In this document: one piece after another, positions 44,931 through 54,020 of the stretch
Position numbering within the stretch: position 1 is the first letter of the stretch
Layout of the letters: each line of letters begins with the position of its first letter
Assembly (NCBI RefSeq): GCF_030143255.1
Contig: NZ_JARJNR010000003.1
Location: forward strand, 62,001 to 126,000
DNA: 64,000 bases
Reading direction: 5' to 3'
DNA from: Frigidibacter sp. SD6-1
GTDB lineage: Bacteria > Pseudomonadota > Alphaproteobacteria > Rhodobacterales > Rhodobacteraceae
Program-made: the position numbers and the translations under genes
Notes under the pieces: generated by a model
Told to the model about the DNA's origin: nothing
The model's input: the letters and a program-made list of their open reading frames with translations, nothing else
Database searches by the model: none

Positions 44931-46952
44931 ATGTCTGACTATCCCCATCTTCTTTCGCCGCTCGACCTTGGCCATGTGACCCTGCCGAACCGGGTCCTGA
45001 TGGGGTCGATGCACACCAATCTGGAAGAGGTGGGCGACTGGAACCGGGTGGCGGAGTTTTATGCCGAGCGGGCGCGCGGCGGTGTCGGGCTGATGGTCAC
45101 CGGCGGCATGGCGCCGAACCGCGAGGGCGGCGTGTTTCCCGGCGCGGCGGGCCTGTTTTCCGACAGGGACATCGAGAACCACCGCACGGTCACGGCGCGC
45201 GTGCATGAGGCGGGCGGCCGGATCGCGATGCAGATCCTGCATGCCGGGCGCTATGCCTATTCGCCCGATTGCGTGGCACCCTCGGCGATCAAGTCGCCGA
45301 TCTCTCCTTTCCCGCCGAGGGAACTGGACGAAGAGGGCATCGAAAAGCAGATCGCCGATATCGTCACCGCCGCCGCCCGCGCCCGCGAGGCGGGCTATGA
45401 CGGGGTCGAGGTGATGGGGTCGGAGGGCTATTTCCTCAACCAGTTCCTTGTCGCCCATACCAACAAGCGCACCGACCGCTGGGGCGGGTCCTACGAGAAC
45501 CGCATGCGCCTGCCGGTCGAGGTGGTGCGCCGGGTCCGCGCGGCGGTGGGGCAGGACTTCATCCTGATCTACCGGCTGTCGATGATCGACCTGGTGCCCG
45601 AAGGTTCGACCTGGGACGAGGTGGTGATGCTTGCCAGGGCGGTCGAGGCGGCGGGTGCCTCGATCATCAATACCGGCATCGGCTGGCACGAGGCGCGCAT
45701 TCCGACGATTGCGACATCCGTTCCGCGTGCGGCTTTCGCCTGGGTGACAAAGAAGATGATGGGCGAGGTCGGCATTCCGCTGATCACCTCGAACCGGATC
45801 AACAGCCCCGAGGTGGCCGAAGAGGTGCTGGCCGGGGGCGGCGCCGACATGGTGTCGATGGCGCGGCCGTTCCTCGCCGATCCGCACTTCGTGCGGAAGG
45901 CGGCGACGGGGCGGGCGGCCGAGATTGCGCCCTGCATCGCCTGCAACCAGGCCTGTCTGGACCACACATTCTCGGGCAAGCTGACATCCTGTCTTGTCAA
46001 TCCGCGCGCCTGCCATGAGACGGAGCTGGTGCTGGAACCGGTCGAGGCGGCCAAGAGGGTCGCTGTCGTCGGCGCCGGTCCTGCCGGGCTGGCGGCGGCG
46101 CTGGCGCTGGATGAACGCGGGCATGCGGTGACGCTGTTCGAACGGTCGGGCGAGATCGGCGGGCAGCTGAACCTTGCCAGGCGCGTGCCGGGCAAGGAAG
46201 AGTTTCACGGACTGGTCGAGTGGTTCCGGACGCGGGTCGGCCTCAGCGGAATCGATCTCAGGCTGAACAGTCTGGCGCGGCCCGAGGATCTGCGCGGGTA
46301 TGACGAGGTGATCATCGCGACCGGCGTCCGGCCGCGCGACCCGGGAATCGAGACCACCGCAGGCGCGCAGGTGGCGAGCTATGCCGACATCCTGACCGGC
46401 AGCGTGGTTGCGGGCGAGCGGGTCGCGGTGATCGGGGCGGGCGGGATCGGGTTCGACGTCGCCGAGTTTCTGGTCGAGCCGCATCCGAGCCCGACGGTAC
46501 GCCCGGCAGACTGGCGCCATGAATGGGGCGTTGCCGATCCGGCGGAGCGCGTGGGCGGGCTGGGCCGTCCGGCACCGGAACCGGCGGCGCGGCAGGTGGT
46601 TCTGTTGCAGCGCAAGCCCGAGCGGCCGGGCCGCCATCTGGGCAAGACCACCGGCTGGATCCATCGCGCCACCTTGCAGGCCAAGGGCGTCGAGATGCTG
46701 GGCGGAGTGAATTACGAACGGATCGAGATGACGGGCCTGCGGGTTTCCTTCGGTCCGGAGCGCGAAAACGGCCGCCTTATTCCGGCGGAAACAATCGTTC
46801 TGTGCGCCGGTCAGGAAAGCGAGAGGGGTCTCGCCGACCTGCTGATCGCCGAAGGGCGCAAGGTCCATGTGATCGGCGGCGCCGATGTTGCGGCGGAACT
46901 TGACGCAAAAAGGGCAATCGACCAGGGCACGCGACTGGCGGCAATCCTCTGA
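44931..46952 (+). CDS. NADH:flavin oxidoreductase, 2,4-dienoyl-CoA reductase (FadH) type
   Basis: A 673-residue two-part flavoprotein. Residues 1-360 form an Old-Yellow-Enzyme TIM barrel (LPNRVLMGSMHTNLEE, HAGRYAY, the GSEGYFLNQF block and NKRTDRWGGSYENR). Then come cluster cysteines (CIACNQACLD and CLVNPRAC) for one 4Fe-4S group, and a C-terminal FAD/NAD(P) domain (VAVVGAGPAGLAAALAL; VAVIGAGGIGFD). FadH reduces 2,4-dienoyl-CoA in unsaturated fatty acid breakdown; related trimethylamine dehydrogenases share the layout. GGAGGG 3 nt upstream fixes the start. Confidence 0.88.
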   Translation: MSDYPHLLSPLDLGHVTLPNRVLMGSMHTNLEEVGDWNRVAEFYAERARGGVGLMVTGGMAPNREGGVFPGAAGLFSDRDIENHRTVTARVHEAGGRIAMQILHAGRYAYSPDCVAPSAIKSPISPFPPRELDEEGIEKQIADIVTAAARAREAGYDGVEVMGSEGYFLNQFLVAHTNKRTDRWGGSYENRMRLPVEVVRRVRAAVGQDFILIYRLSMIDLVPEGSTWDEVVMLARAVEAAGASIINTGIGWHEARIPTIATSVPRAAFAWVTKKMMGEVGIPLITSNRINSPEVAEEVLAGGGADMVSMARPFLADPHFVRKAATGRAAEIAPCIACNQACLDHTFSGKLTSCLVNPRACHETELVLEPVEAAKRVAVVGAGPAGLAAALALDERGHAVTLFERSGEIGGQLNLARRVPGKEEFHGLVEWFRTRVGLSGIDLRLNSLARPEDLRGYDEVIIATGVRPRDPGIETTAGAQVASYADILTGSVVAGERVAVIGAGGIGFDVAEFLVEPHPSPTVRPADWRHEWGVADPAERVGGLGRPAPEPAARQVVLLQRKPERPGRHLGKTTGWIHRATLQAKGVEMLGGVNYERIEMTGLRVSFGPERENGRLIPAETIVLCAGQESERGLADLLIAEGRKVHVIGGADVAAELDAKRAIDQGTRLAAIL

Positions 46953-47023
46953 TTTTCCTTAAATTGTTGAGCCGGGTCGCCGATGCGGGCGATCCGGTGT
47001 CAACCATTTGGAACCCTTCGGGG

Positions 47024-47099
47024 CAAAATTGGCCCTATCGGTTCCGAACAATACCCAAGTCTTGTCGGGTCGTTTCCGCATTCTTGCCCAAATTGGCGC
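47024..47099. promoter_or_regulatory. Repeated AAATTGGC words upstream of the LysR gene
   Basis: CAAAATTGGC (47024-47033) and the near-palindrome GCCCAAATTGGCGC (47086-47099) stand 60-120 nt before the LysR start. LysR regulators often bind such partial dyads to control themselves and a neighbour. The 190-nt gap is less GC-rich than its surroundings. The match is suggestive only. Confidence 0.35.
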
Positions 47100-47142
47100 T
47101 GATACCGGTCCGCGGCGGGCAAATGTCTATTCAGGGTGCACA

Positions 47143-48048
47143 ATGGACCGACTTACAGAAATGGAGGCCTTCGCCACAGTCGTAGACCAGGGGGGGTTCA
47201 CCGACGCGGCCAAGAAGATGGGGATTTCGAAATCCGCTGTCTCCAAACATGTTTCCGCGCTTGAGGCCCGCCTCGGCGCACGACTTTTGAACCGTACGAC
47301 CCGGCGTGTTTCGCCGACCGAGATTGGACTGGCCTATTACGACCGAGCCCGCCGCGTTCTGAACGATGCGGGCGAAGCGGATGCCCTTGTCACCTCGATG
47401 CAATCTGCACCATCCGGGCTTCTGCGGATATCGGTCGCCACTGACTTTGGCGTCAATCTGCTTTCGCCGATTCTGGGGGACTTCCTTCTGGAATATCCCG
47501 AGATCACGGTGAATATGGTTTTGAACAACCGCTATGTGGAACTCATCTCTGAAGGGTTCGACATGGCCATTCGGGTGGGCGAGCTTGAGGATTCCACCCT
47601 GCGTGCGCGCAAGCTGACCGACACGGCCAAGCGCATGATCGGCTCGCCCGCCTATTTTTCACGCTACGGCCGGCCGCAGAAGATCGACGATCTGAACGAG
47701 CACAAGCTTTTGCATTACTCGAATCAGGCCTCGGGCAACGTCTGGAAGATCACCGCGCCCTCGGGCGAGAAGCGCCAGATCCGCACGGCGGGCTGGCTGA
47801 CGGTGAACGATGGCCAGTCGCTGCTGAATGCCGCGATCTCGGGCCTCGGCATCGCCTATCTGCCGTCGTTCCTCTATGCGGATGCGATGAAGCAGGGGAT
47901 GGTCGAAGAGGCGATCCCCGACCTGCCGGTCGAGACCTTGGGCATCTATGCCGTCTATCCGCCGGGCCGCTTTACCCAGCCGAAGGTGCGTGCCTTCATC
48001 GATTTCCTTGCCCAGGCCTTTGTCGACAAGGGCCCGGACGCCTGGTAA
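47143..48048 (+). CDS. LysR-family transcriptional regulator (CrgA/DsdC-type group)
   Basis: A 301-residue regulator with an N-terminal winged helix (MDRLTEMEAFATVVDQGGFT; TDAAKKMGISKSAVSKHVSALEARLG, residues about 20-45) and a LysR substrate domain. The phrasing (SKSAVSKHVSALEARLGARLLNRTTRR) fits the CrgA-like group; only its core is given here as evidence. The start at the ATG before DRLTE fits the family; a longer in-frame reading has no likeness. Its target may be the dienoyl-CoA reductase gene just upstream or another gene. Confidence 0.9.
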   Translation: MDRLTEMEAFATVVDQGGFTDAAKKMGISKSAVSKHVSALEARLGARLLNRTTRRVSPTEIGLAYYDRARRVLNDAGEADALVTSMQSAPSGLLRISVATDFGVNLLSPILGDFLLEYPEITVNMVLNNRYVELISEGFDMAIRVGELEDSTLRARKLTDTAKRMIGSPAYFSRYGRPQKIDDLNEHKLLHYSNQASGNVWKITAPSGEKRQIRTAGWLTVNDGQSLLNAAISGLGIAYLPSFLYADAMKQGMVEEAIPDLPVETLGIYAVYPPGRFTQPKVRAFIDFLAQAFVDKGPDAW

Positions 48049-48094
48049 GCCCGCCCCCGCCAGGGGGGGCTTGCAACCGGCTGCCACCGGATCA

Positions 48095-49093
48095 TCAGCG
48101 GGTCGAGGTCAGCACCACCTCGACCCGTCTGTTTTTCTCTCTGCCGTCTTCGGTCATGTTGCTGGCGCGTGGCGCGAGATAGCCCGCGCCCTGCGCCTCG
48201 ATCCTTGCGGGGTCGGCGCCGAATTCCGACACCAGACGGGCCGCGACCGCCTCTGCACGGCGGCGCGAGAGCGCAATGTTCGCGTCAAGGCCGCCCGAGG
48301 CATCGGTATGGCCGACGATGGCGATGCGGGCCTCGGGACTGTCGGCAAGGAACTGCGCGAGTGCCGCCAGTTCGCCCGGCGCGCTCACCTGAAGCTCTGC
48401 CGAGCCGGAGGCGAAGCTGAAACCGTCCAGCACGCTGTGGCCGTCGGCAAGAAGCGCGGCAGCAAGATCGCCGCCGATCGCGGCCGGCTGGCCCGGCATC
48501 GGTTCTGCGGTGCCGGGTTCTGCGGGGCCGGGTTCTGCGGGGCCGGGTTGCGCGGGGCCGGGTGGGGGCGGCGGCGCGGGTGCGCCGGTCGAGCCGCCGC
48601 CCGCGATATGGACCATCTCGACGAAGTCGGTCGCCCCGGCGCGGCTGATCATCAGGCCGACATAATCGGCGCCGGGGCCGACGCCCTTGACGGCCGAGAG
48701 ATAGCGGAAATCCGACAGGTCGACATGCATGTCGGGTTCGGGAAAGAGCGGGAGGTCGTAGCGGAAGTCGAAACCGCCGCAGGCATCGGTCGCGCAGGCG
48801 AAGATCACGCCATAGCCCTGACCGGTCAGCGCTTGCCGGAGCCCCTCGGCGCGCTGCAGCGTGCCCGCGCCCCCGGGCAGGCGCCAGGCGATGCGGGTGA
48901 TGGTGCCCGCCAGCGCGACCTTCGGCATGCGCCCGCCTTCCCAGGCGCCGACCGCCAGGTCGTAGGCGCCGCCTTCGGCCGGGCGCTGCGCGGTTTGCAG
49001 GCTTTCGTCAAGGCCGGGCAGCGTCGGCGGCGCGGCCTGTGCGGCGGCGGCGAGACAGGCCGTCGCAACGGCGATGGTCGCGCCCCGCCTCAT
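48095..49093 (-). CDS. OmpA-family protein with a Pro/Gly repeat linker
   Basis: A 332-residue exported protein: signal peptide (residues 1-20), an unrecognised N-domain (21-165), a Pro/Gly/Ala-rich linker (about 170-200) made of PAEPG-like units and a C-terminal OmpA/Pal peptidoglycan-binding domain (GHTDASGGLDANIALSRRRA in part; ends NRRVEVVL). OmpA-like domains bind diaminopimelate of peptidoglycan in the periplasm. The stop faces the LysR stop, and the start is coupled to the GNAT gene by ATGA. Confidence 0.86.
   Translation of the reverse strand: MRRGATIAVATACLAAAAQAAPPTLPGLDESLQTAQRPAEGGAYDLAVGAWEGGRMPKVALAGTITRIAWRLPGGAGTLQRAEGLRQALTGQGYGVIFACATDACGGFDFRYDLPLFPEPDMHVDLSDFRYLSAVKGVGPGADYVGLMISRAGATDFVEMVHIAGGGSTGAPAPPPPPGPAQPGPAEPGPAEPGTAEPMPGQPAAIGGDLAAALLADGHSVLDGFSFASGSAELQVSAPGELAALAQFLADSPEARIAIVGHTDASGGLDANIALSRRRAEAVAARLVSEFGADPARIEAQGAGYLAPRASNMTEDGREKNRRVEVVLTSTR
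48501..48560 (-). repeat. Four tandem 15-bp units in the OmpA-like gene
   Basis: Four units of 15 bp (GGTTCTGCGGGGCCG on the plus strand, two identical, two with one or two changes) run from 48501 to 48560 and encode the five-residue PAEPG-type linker repeat. The in-frame unit length allows copy-number change without frameshift. Confidence 0.85.
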
Positions 49094-49794
49094 CCGGCGC
49101 GATAATGGTAGCGGCCGACAGGCGCCATGCCGAGCCGCTCGTAGAGCGCGCGGGCGGCTGTGTTGGATTCGGTGACGGCAAGGCCAAAGCGGGTGGCGCC
49201 CGCAGCGCTGGCCCAGGCGGCGGCTGCGCGCATCAGGTTGGCGGCCAGCGCCTTGCGGCGGAAGTCGGGCGCGACATGCAGGGCATGGACCATCGCCAGA
49301 TCGCCATCAATGGCGACGTAGACGACGCCCGCCGCCCGATCCTCGACCCGGCCGAGGATGGCGGTTTTGGGCAGCGCGCAGCGCGCCATTACCGCCTGCC
49401 GCGCCGCGCCGACCCCGCCCTCGGCCCAGAGATCTGCCATGATGGCGAGCGGCGGCCAGATCGGGAAGCTGGTCATATGGCGGGGCGGTTCGGCGGACAG
49501 CACGCCGATGGGCGCCTCGTAAAGCACGGTCGGATCGACGATGCGGAGGCCCCGGCGGGCAAGGTCCGCGTCTTCGGCAATGTCGCCGTCGCGCAGGGAA
49601 AAGAGCGGTGGCTGGCCGAGTGATGCCTGCGCTTCGAGCGCCGCGTCGATGGTGGTTGCCGCGTCATCCGCCGCGACGGTGGCGGCCGAGACGCGCTTGC
49701 CGCCGCCCTTGCCCTCGCGCACCAGCCAGCCGCCCGCGCGACGCAGCGAGGCTGCGGGCCAAGTGCTGTCGAGGGCTGCGAGAAGGTCTGTCAT
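49090..49794 (-). CDS. GNAT-family N-acetyltransferase
   Basis: A 234-residue protein with a C-terminal GNAT fold: the acetyl-CoA site is around FRRKALAANLMRAAA (residues about 180-195), followed by FGLAVTESNTAARALYERLGM, typical of the last strand and helix. The N-terminal half is less clear. Acceptor unknown. It overlaps the CinA-like gene upstream and the OmpA-like gene downstream by 4 nt each. Confidence 0.82.
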   Translation of the reverse strand: MTDLLAALDSTWPAASLRRAGGWLVREGKGGGKRVSAATVAADDAATTIDAALEAQASLGQPPLFSLRDGDIAEDADLARRGLRIVDPTVLYEAPIGVLSAEPPRHMTSFPIWPPLAIMADLWAEGGVGAARQAVMARCALPKTAILGRVEDRAAGVVYVAIDGDLAMVHALHVAPDFRRKALAANLMRAAAAWASAAGATRFGLAVTESNTAARALYERLGMAPVGRYHYRAG

Positions 49795-50522
49795 GCGGTC
49801 TCGCCGCCCACCAGCGCTGCAAGCCGCAGCATGGCCGCGTCGAGCCGCGCCGCGTCCTGGCCGCGGACGACGAGGTTGGTGCCATAGACCCCGTCCTGCA
49901 CGAACGGGTAGGAGCCGAAGGCGAGGTCGGCAAATTCTTCGGCCAGCGCGCGCAGGGGGGCGGCGATCACGCCCTCGCCGCGCATCACGCGAAGCGTCTG
50001 CGACAGGAGCGGGCGGCCCCCGGTCAGGCGCGGCAGAAGCGAGGCGACCATCGCCTGGAAGATCGTGGGCACGCCCGCCATCACATGGACGTTCTGAAGC
50101 GTGAAGCCCGGGGCGGCAGAGATCGGATTGTCGATGAGCGTGGCGCCCTCGGGGACGCGCGCCATGCGGAGCCGCGCCTCGTTCAACTCGACCCCGGAAC
50201 GGTCGTAATGGGCCTGAAGCAGCGCGCGGGCGTCAGCGCGGACCGAGATCGGCAGGCGGAAGGCTGCCGCCACCGCATCGGCGGTGATGTCGTCATGCGT
50301 CGGGCCGATGCCGCCCGAAGTGAAGAGATGATCGGTCGTCGTGCGGAGCGCGTTCACCGCCTGGACGATCGCCTCGTGCCGGTCGGAGACGAAGCGCGCC
50401 TCGGTGAGGTCGATGCCGATGCGCGCCAGTTCGCCCGCGAGATAGTGCATGTTGGCGTCGCGGGTGCGGCCCGACAGGATCTCGTCGCCGATGATCAGGA
50501 TGGAGGCGGTCGGGTTCTGCAT
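49791..50522 (-). CDS. CinA-like competence/damage-inducible protein (MoCF-binding domain)
   Basis: A 243-residue protein made only of the molybdopterin-binding-like domain of CinA: IIGDEILSGRTRDANMHYL, FTSGGIGPTHDDITADA and VMAGVPTIFQAM are the family blocks. Full CinA also has a nicotinamide mononucleotide deamidase domain, which is missing, as in many alphaproteobacteria where it is a separate gene. Its start is about 120 nt from divergent map. Confidence 0.9.
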   Translation of the reverse strand: MQNPTASILIIGDEILSGRTRDANMHYLAGELARIGIDLTEARFVSDRHEAIVQAVNALRTTTDHLFTSGGIGPTHDDITADAVAAAFRLPISVRADARALLQAHYDRSGVELNEARLRMARVPEGATLIDNPISAAPGFTLQNVHVMAGVPTIFQAMVASLLPRLTGGRPLLSQTLRVMRGEGVIAAPLRALAEEFADLAFGSYPFVQDGVYGTNLVVRGQDAARLDAAMLRLAALVGGETA

Positions 50523-50644
50523 CGCGGCCTTTCGTCACCAATGCGTTACCCTATAGGGCGCCGGGCGCGCATCGAAAAGCCCCGGCTCTGGCCAAGCGCG
50601 GAAATCTTCACTATCTAGGGCGGGATTTCGAAAGGACCGGCCCC

Positions 50645-51451
50645 GTGGACGAACCGCGCACCCGTCAGACCAAGGACGGCATCACCCTTCATGAGCCCGG
50701 CGACTTCGCCGGCATGCACAAGGCGGGCCGCGTCGCGGCGGAAATCCTCGATCAGGTGGGCGCCCTGGTGGCGCCGGGCACGACGACCGAAGTGCTTGAC
50801 GATTTCATCCGGGCCGAGATCGAGCGGCGGGGGGTCGTTTCGGCGACGATCGGGTATCGCGGCTATCAGCATGCCTCCTGCATCAGCGTGAATCATGTGG
50901 TCTGCCACGGGATCCCAGGGCCGAAGGTGCTGAAGGACGGCGATATCCTGAACATCGACGTCACCGTGATTGTGGGTGGCTGGTATGGCGATACGAGCCG
51001 GATGTATGTGGCGGGCGATCTGCCCCGGAAGGCCGAGCGGCTGATCCAGGTCACGCATGACGCCTTGTTCAAGGGGATCGAGGCGGTCCGTCCGGGCAAG
51101 ACCTTCGGCGATATCGGCCATGCGATCCAGTCCTATGTGGAAGCGAACCGCATGTCGGTGGTGCGCGATTTCTGCGGCCACGGGTTGGGGCGGGTGTTCC
51201 ATGCGCCGCCGAACGTGCTGCATTACGGCCGCCCCGGCACCGGCCCGCGGCTGGAAGAGGGCATGTTCTTCACCATCGAGCCGATGGTGAATCTTGGTCG
51301 GCCCGAGACCAAGGTTCTGGCCGACGACTGGACGGCGGTGACGCGCGACAAGTCGCTGTCGGCGCAGTTCGAACATTCGGTGGGCGTGACGGCGGATGGG
51401 TGTGAGCTGTTCACCCTGTCGCCCGCGGGCAAGTTTCATCCGACCTGGTGA
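50645..51451 (+). CDS. map: Methionine aminopeptidase type I
   Basis: A 268-residue metalloprotease that removes the start methionine. The five metal ligands are in place: D105 (NIDVTV), D116 (GDTSR), H179 (CGHGLG), E212 (TIEPM) and E243 (QFEHS). SVNHVVCHGIP is the typical substrate-side block. It starts with GTG (DEPRTRQ); AAGGA is 10 nt upstream. Two hairpins follow the stop. Confidence 0.96.
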   Translation: MDEPRTRQTKDGITLHEPGDFAGMHKAGRVAAEILDQVGALVAPGTTTEVLDDFIRAEIERRGVVSATIGYRGYQHASCISVNHVVCHGIPGPKVLKDGDILNIDVTVIVGGWYGDTSRMYVAGDLPRKAERLIQVTHDALFKGIEAVRPGKTFGDIGHAIQSYVEANRMSVVRDFCGHGLGRVFHAPPNVLHYGRPGTGPRLEEGMFFTIEPMVNLGRPETKVLADDWTAVTRDKSLSAQFEHSVGVTADGCELFTLSPAGKFHPTW

Positions 51452-51454
51452 TTT

Positions 51455-51526
51455 CGCCCGCTTGCGCGGGCGATCCGCCGGGGGGCGCTGCCCCCCGGAC
51501 CCCCCGGAGTATTTCGCGACAGAAAG
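51455..51526 (+). repeat. Hairpin + ATTT-box element, copy 4, with an extra hairpin
   Basis: A 7-bp stem CGCCCGC-TTGC-GCGGGCG (51455-51472) is followed by a 9-bp stem CCGGGGGGC-GCT-GCCCCCCGG (51478-51498) and then ACCCCCCGGAGTATTTCGC with GACAGAAAG. It lies between map and the convergent HAD gene, in sense for map, and is the clearest match to the family's consensus. Confidence 0.85.
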
Positions 51527-51529
51527 TGA

Positions 51530-52177
51530 TCAGAGACAGAGAAGCTCGTGCAGGTCGGCCATGCGCCTGAAGGGTATGGCGCCTGCCGACGCGAGGCGGG
51601 CGCCGTCGCTGCCGGAGGCAAAGCCGTAGCAGCGCATGCCGGCGGCGCGGGCGGCGTGGACGCCGCTTGGACTGTCTTCGATAACAACGGTGCGGGCGGG
51701 ATCGGCGCCAAGCGCGCGGGCGGCGTGGAGATAGAGGTCGGGCGCGGGTTTGGGGCGGGCGACATCCTCGCGCGAGAAGATGCGGCTCGCGAGGCGGGCC
51801 TGGAGGGTGGGATGCTGGCCGAGGGTTATGGCCATCTTGCGGTGCGGGCCGTTCGAGCCGACGGCATAGGGAATGGCGGCGGCGTCGAGCGCGTCCATCA
51901 GGGTTTCGATGCCCTGGATGAGCGGCGTGCCTTCGGCGAGGCGGGCAAAGACCGCGTCATAGGTCCTGTCGACCCAGTCTGCGGGCAGGCGGGCGCCGCG
52001 GCGGCGGGCCTCGTCGGCCGCGCCCGCGAGCGTGCCGCCGAGGAAGAGGCTTTCGATTTCCGGGTGAGAGAGGACGAGGCCGTGGCGGGCGAGGCTCGCG
52101 GCAAAGAGGCGCAGGGTGATCGGTTCGCTGTCGACGATCACGCCGTCGCAGTCGAAAAGGACAGCGGCGGGCCTCAT
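51530..52177 (-). CDS. HAD-superfamily phosphatase (phosphoglycolate phosphatase/beta-PGM-like)
   Basis: A 215-residue HAD enzyme with nucleophile DCDGVIVDSE (motif I, residues 9-18), the SNG motif II (VGSNGPHRKM) and the K-P-x-P...VVIEDSPSGVHAARAAG motif III/IV. It is close to Gph- and beta-phosphoglucomutase-like phosphatases; the substrate is unresolved. It overlaps rsmD by 4 nt. Confidence 0.9.
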   Translation of the reverse strand: MRPAAVLFDCDGVIVDSEPITLRLFAASLARHGLVLSHPEIESLFLGGTLAGAADEARRRGARLPADWVDRTYDAVFARLAEGTPLIQGIETLMDALDAAAIPYAVGSNGPHRKMAITLGQHPTLQARLASRIFSREDVARPKPAPDLYLHAARALGADPARTVVIEDSPSGVHAARAAGMRCYGFASGSDGARLASAGAIPFRRMADLHELLCL

Positions 52178-52737
52178 GCGGGCAGGTGCAGGATGGTGAT
52201 GACCGTGTCGCCGTATCTGCGCTGGTCGAGGTGTTCGAGGTCGCCGGGCGGTGTCGGAGGCGCGCTTTCCTCCCAGACGATCAGGGCGCCGGGGGCGAGC
52301 CAGCCACCCGCGAGGCAGGAGGCCAGCGCCCTTTCGCCCAGCGCCTTGCCATAGGGCGGGTCGAGGAAGACGAGATCGTAGCCCGCGCCGCGATTGGGGC
52401 CCATCCGGGTCGCATCGCGACGCCAGATATCGGTCGTGCCCGTGGCCTGCATCAGTTCGATATTGCGGCGCAGAAGCGCGCGGGCGGCGGTGCCGTCGTC
52501 GACGAAAGCGACGCGGGCGGCGCCGCGCGACAGGGCCTCGAGGCCGAGCGCGCCGGTTCCGGCGAAAAGATCGAGGGTGCGCGCACCCTGCACGGGGTTG
52601 CCGTAGGGGCCGTTGATCAGAAGGTTGAAGATCGCCTCGCGCACCCGGTCGGAGGTGGGCCTGAGATGCGCGGCGGCGTCGCCCGCGCCGACATCGGCGA
52701 GCTGCAAACCCCGTCGCGCGCCACCGATGATCCTCAT
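52174..52737 (-). CDS. rsmD: 16S rRNA (guanine(966)-N(2))-methyltransferase
   Basis: A 187-residue SAM-dependent methyltransferase that modifies G966 of 16S rRNA in the 30S subunit. It begins MRIIGG, has LRPTSDRVREAIFNLL, the SAM loop DLFAGTGALGLEALSRGA and the catalytic LDPPYGK. ATGA overlaps link it to the reductase gene upstream and the HAD gene downstream. Confidence 0.95.
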   Translation of the reverse strand: MRIIGGARRGLQLADVGAGDAAAHLRPTSDRVREAIFNLLINGPYGNPVQGARTLDLFAGTGALGLEALSRGAARVAFVDDGTAARALLRRNIELMQATGTTDIWRRDATRMGPNRGAGYDLVFLDPPYGKALGERALASCLAGGWLAPGALIVWEESAPPTPPGDLEHLDQRRYGDTVITILHLPA

Positions 52738-53942
52738 GCCTTCAGAAGCGCCTTGAGGTCGGTCGCGGGGTCGGCGATCACGGCCGGGGCCGGGGACTTT
52801 CCCGCCTCGATCAGGCGCTTGCCGATCATATAGGCGCGGCTGTCGTTCATCGCGTCGACGGCCAGCAGGCGGTCGCCCTGATAGTACCAGAAGGAGGTGG
52901 CGCCAGCCTCGCCCGGGCGGGTGACGATCCGGTCGTAGCCCATGTTAAGGCCCGCGATCTGCAGCTTGCAGTCGTACTGGTCGGACCAGAACCAGGGTTT
53001 CGCTTCATAGGCCTTGCCCGCGCCGAGCATATTCTCGGCCACGAGTTCGGCCTGGTCTATCGCGTTGCCCACGCTTTCGAGCCTGATCCGGCCGCCAAGA
53101 TGGGGGAAGGAGGCGCAATCGCCCGCCGCCCAGATATGCGGGTCGGAGGTGCGGCCCTGTTCATCCGTTCTGATGCCGTTTTCGATGGCAAGGCCCGCCG
53201 CCTCGGCCAGCTCGCTGTTCGGCAGGATGCCGATGCCGACGATGACGAGATCGGCCGGAATTTCGCGGCCGTCCGAGAGGCGGGCACCGGTGACGTGCGT
53301 CTCGCCCAGAAGCCGGTCGAGGCCGGTGCCTTCGAGGATTGTCACGCCATGGGCGGCGTGGAGGGCGCGGAAGTAGGCAGAAGTTTCAGGCGACGCGACG
53401 CGCTGCAGGATGCGGGGGGCGGCTTCGATCACGGTGACCTTGAGGCCCAGTTTCGCGGCGACAGCGGCAGCCTCGAGCCCGATATAGCCGCCACCGACGA
53501 TGACGGCTCTGCCGCCGTCGCGCATCAGGGGTGCCATCCGGTCGATGTCTGCGAGCGTGCGGACGGTGAAGACATTGCCCAAAGCGCCACCGATGGCGGC
53601 GGGCAGTGTGCGGGGGCGCGAGCCGGTGGTGAGCGCGAGCTGGTCATAGGGCAGCGCCTCGCCATCGACGGTGATGGTTCGCGCGGCGGGGTCGATGGCG
53701 GTGGCGCGGGCGCCGAGGCGGAGCGTGACGTTCTGGTCGGCCCAGAAGGCGGGCGCGCGAAGGTAGAGCCGCTCCAGCTCCATCTCGCCCAAGAGATAGG
53801 CTTTCGACAGGGGCGGGCGCTGATAGGGGGGAACCGGTTCTTCCCCGATCAGGGTAACGGGGCCAGTGTAGCCGAGTGCCCGCAATTTCGCAGCGAGCGA
53901 GGCGCCTGCCTGACCGGCGCCCACGATCACGATCCCGCTCAT
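52734..53942 (-). CDS. FAD-dependent ferredoxin-type reductase (rhodocoxin/putidaredoxin-reductase-like)
   Basis: A 402-residue two-dinucleotide flavoprotein: FAD fold IVIVGAGQAGASLAAKLR, PPYQRPPLSK, a second fold VIVGGGYIGLEAAAVAA, the WAAGDCASF FAD block and a C-terminal reductase domain (WFWSDQYDCKLQIAG). Enzymes of this type pass NAD(P)H electrons to a 2Fe-2S ferredoxin that serves a P450 or dioxygenase. No such partner is nearby. It overlaps rsmD by 4 nt. Confidence 0.9.
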   Translation of the reverse strand: MSGIVIVGAGQAGASLAAKLRALGYTGPVTLIGEEPVPPYQRPPLSKAYLLGEMELERLYLRAPAFWADQNVTLRLGARATAIDPAARTITVDGEALPYDQLALTTGSRPRTLPAAIGGALGNVFTVRTLADIDRMAPLMRDGGRAVIVGGGYIGLEAAAVAAKLGLKVTVIEAAPRILQRVASPETSAYFRALHAAHGVTILEGTGLDRLLGETHVTGARLSDGREIPADLVIVGIGILPNSELAEAAGLAIENGIRTDEQGRTSDPHIWAAGDCASFPHLGGRIRLESVGNAIDQAELVAENMLGAGKAYEAKPWFWSDQYDCKLQIAGLNMGYDRIVTRPGEAGATSFWYYQGDRLLAVDAMNDSRAYMIGKRLIEAGKSPAPAVIADPATDLKALLKA

Positions 53943-54020
53943 CGGCCATTCTCCCTCTGGTCCCCGGCGCGCCGGACCCTATATCCTTGGTCGAGGAAAC
54001 GCAAAACGATTGGACGGACG

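Noticed and set aside
44685-46868. A 727-codon minus-strand frame
   Set aside because: It is antisense to the dienoyl-CoA-reductase-type gene, which has complete flavin and cluster motifs.
46953-47142. A possible small gene before LysR
   Set aside because: The in-frame extension of the LysR frame lacks likeness to the family and has no ribosome site.
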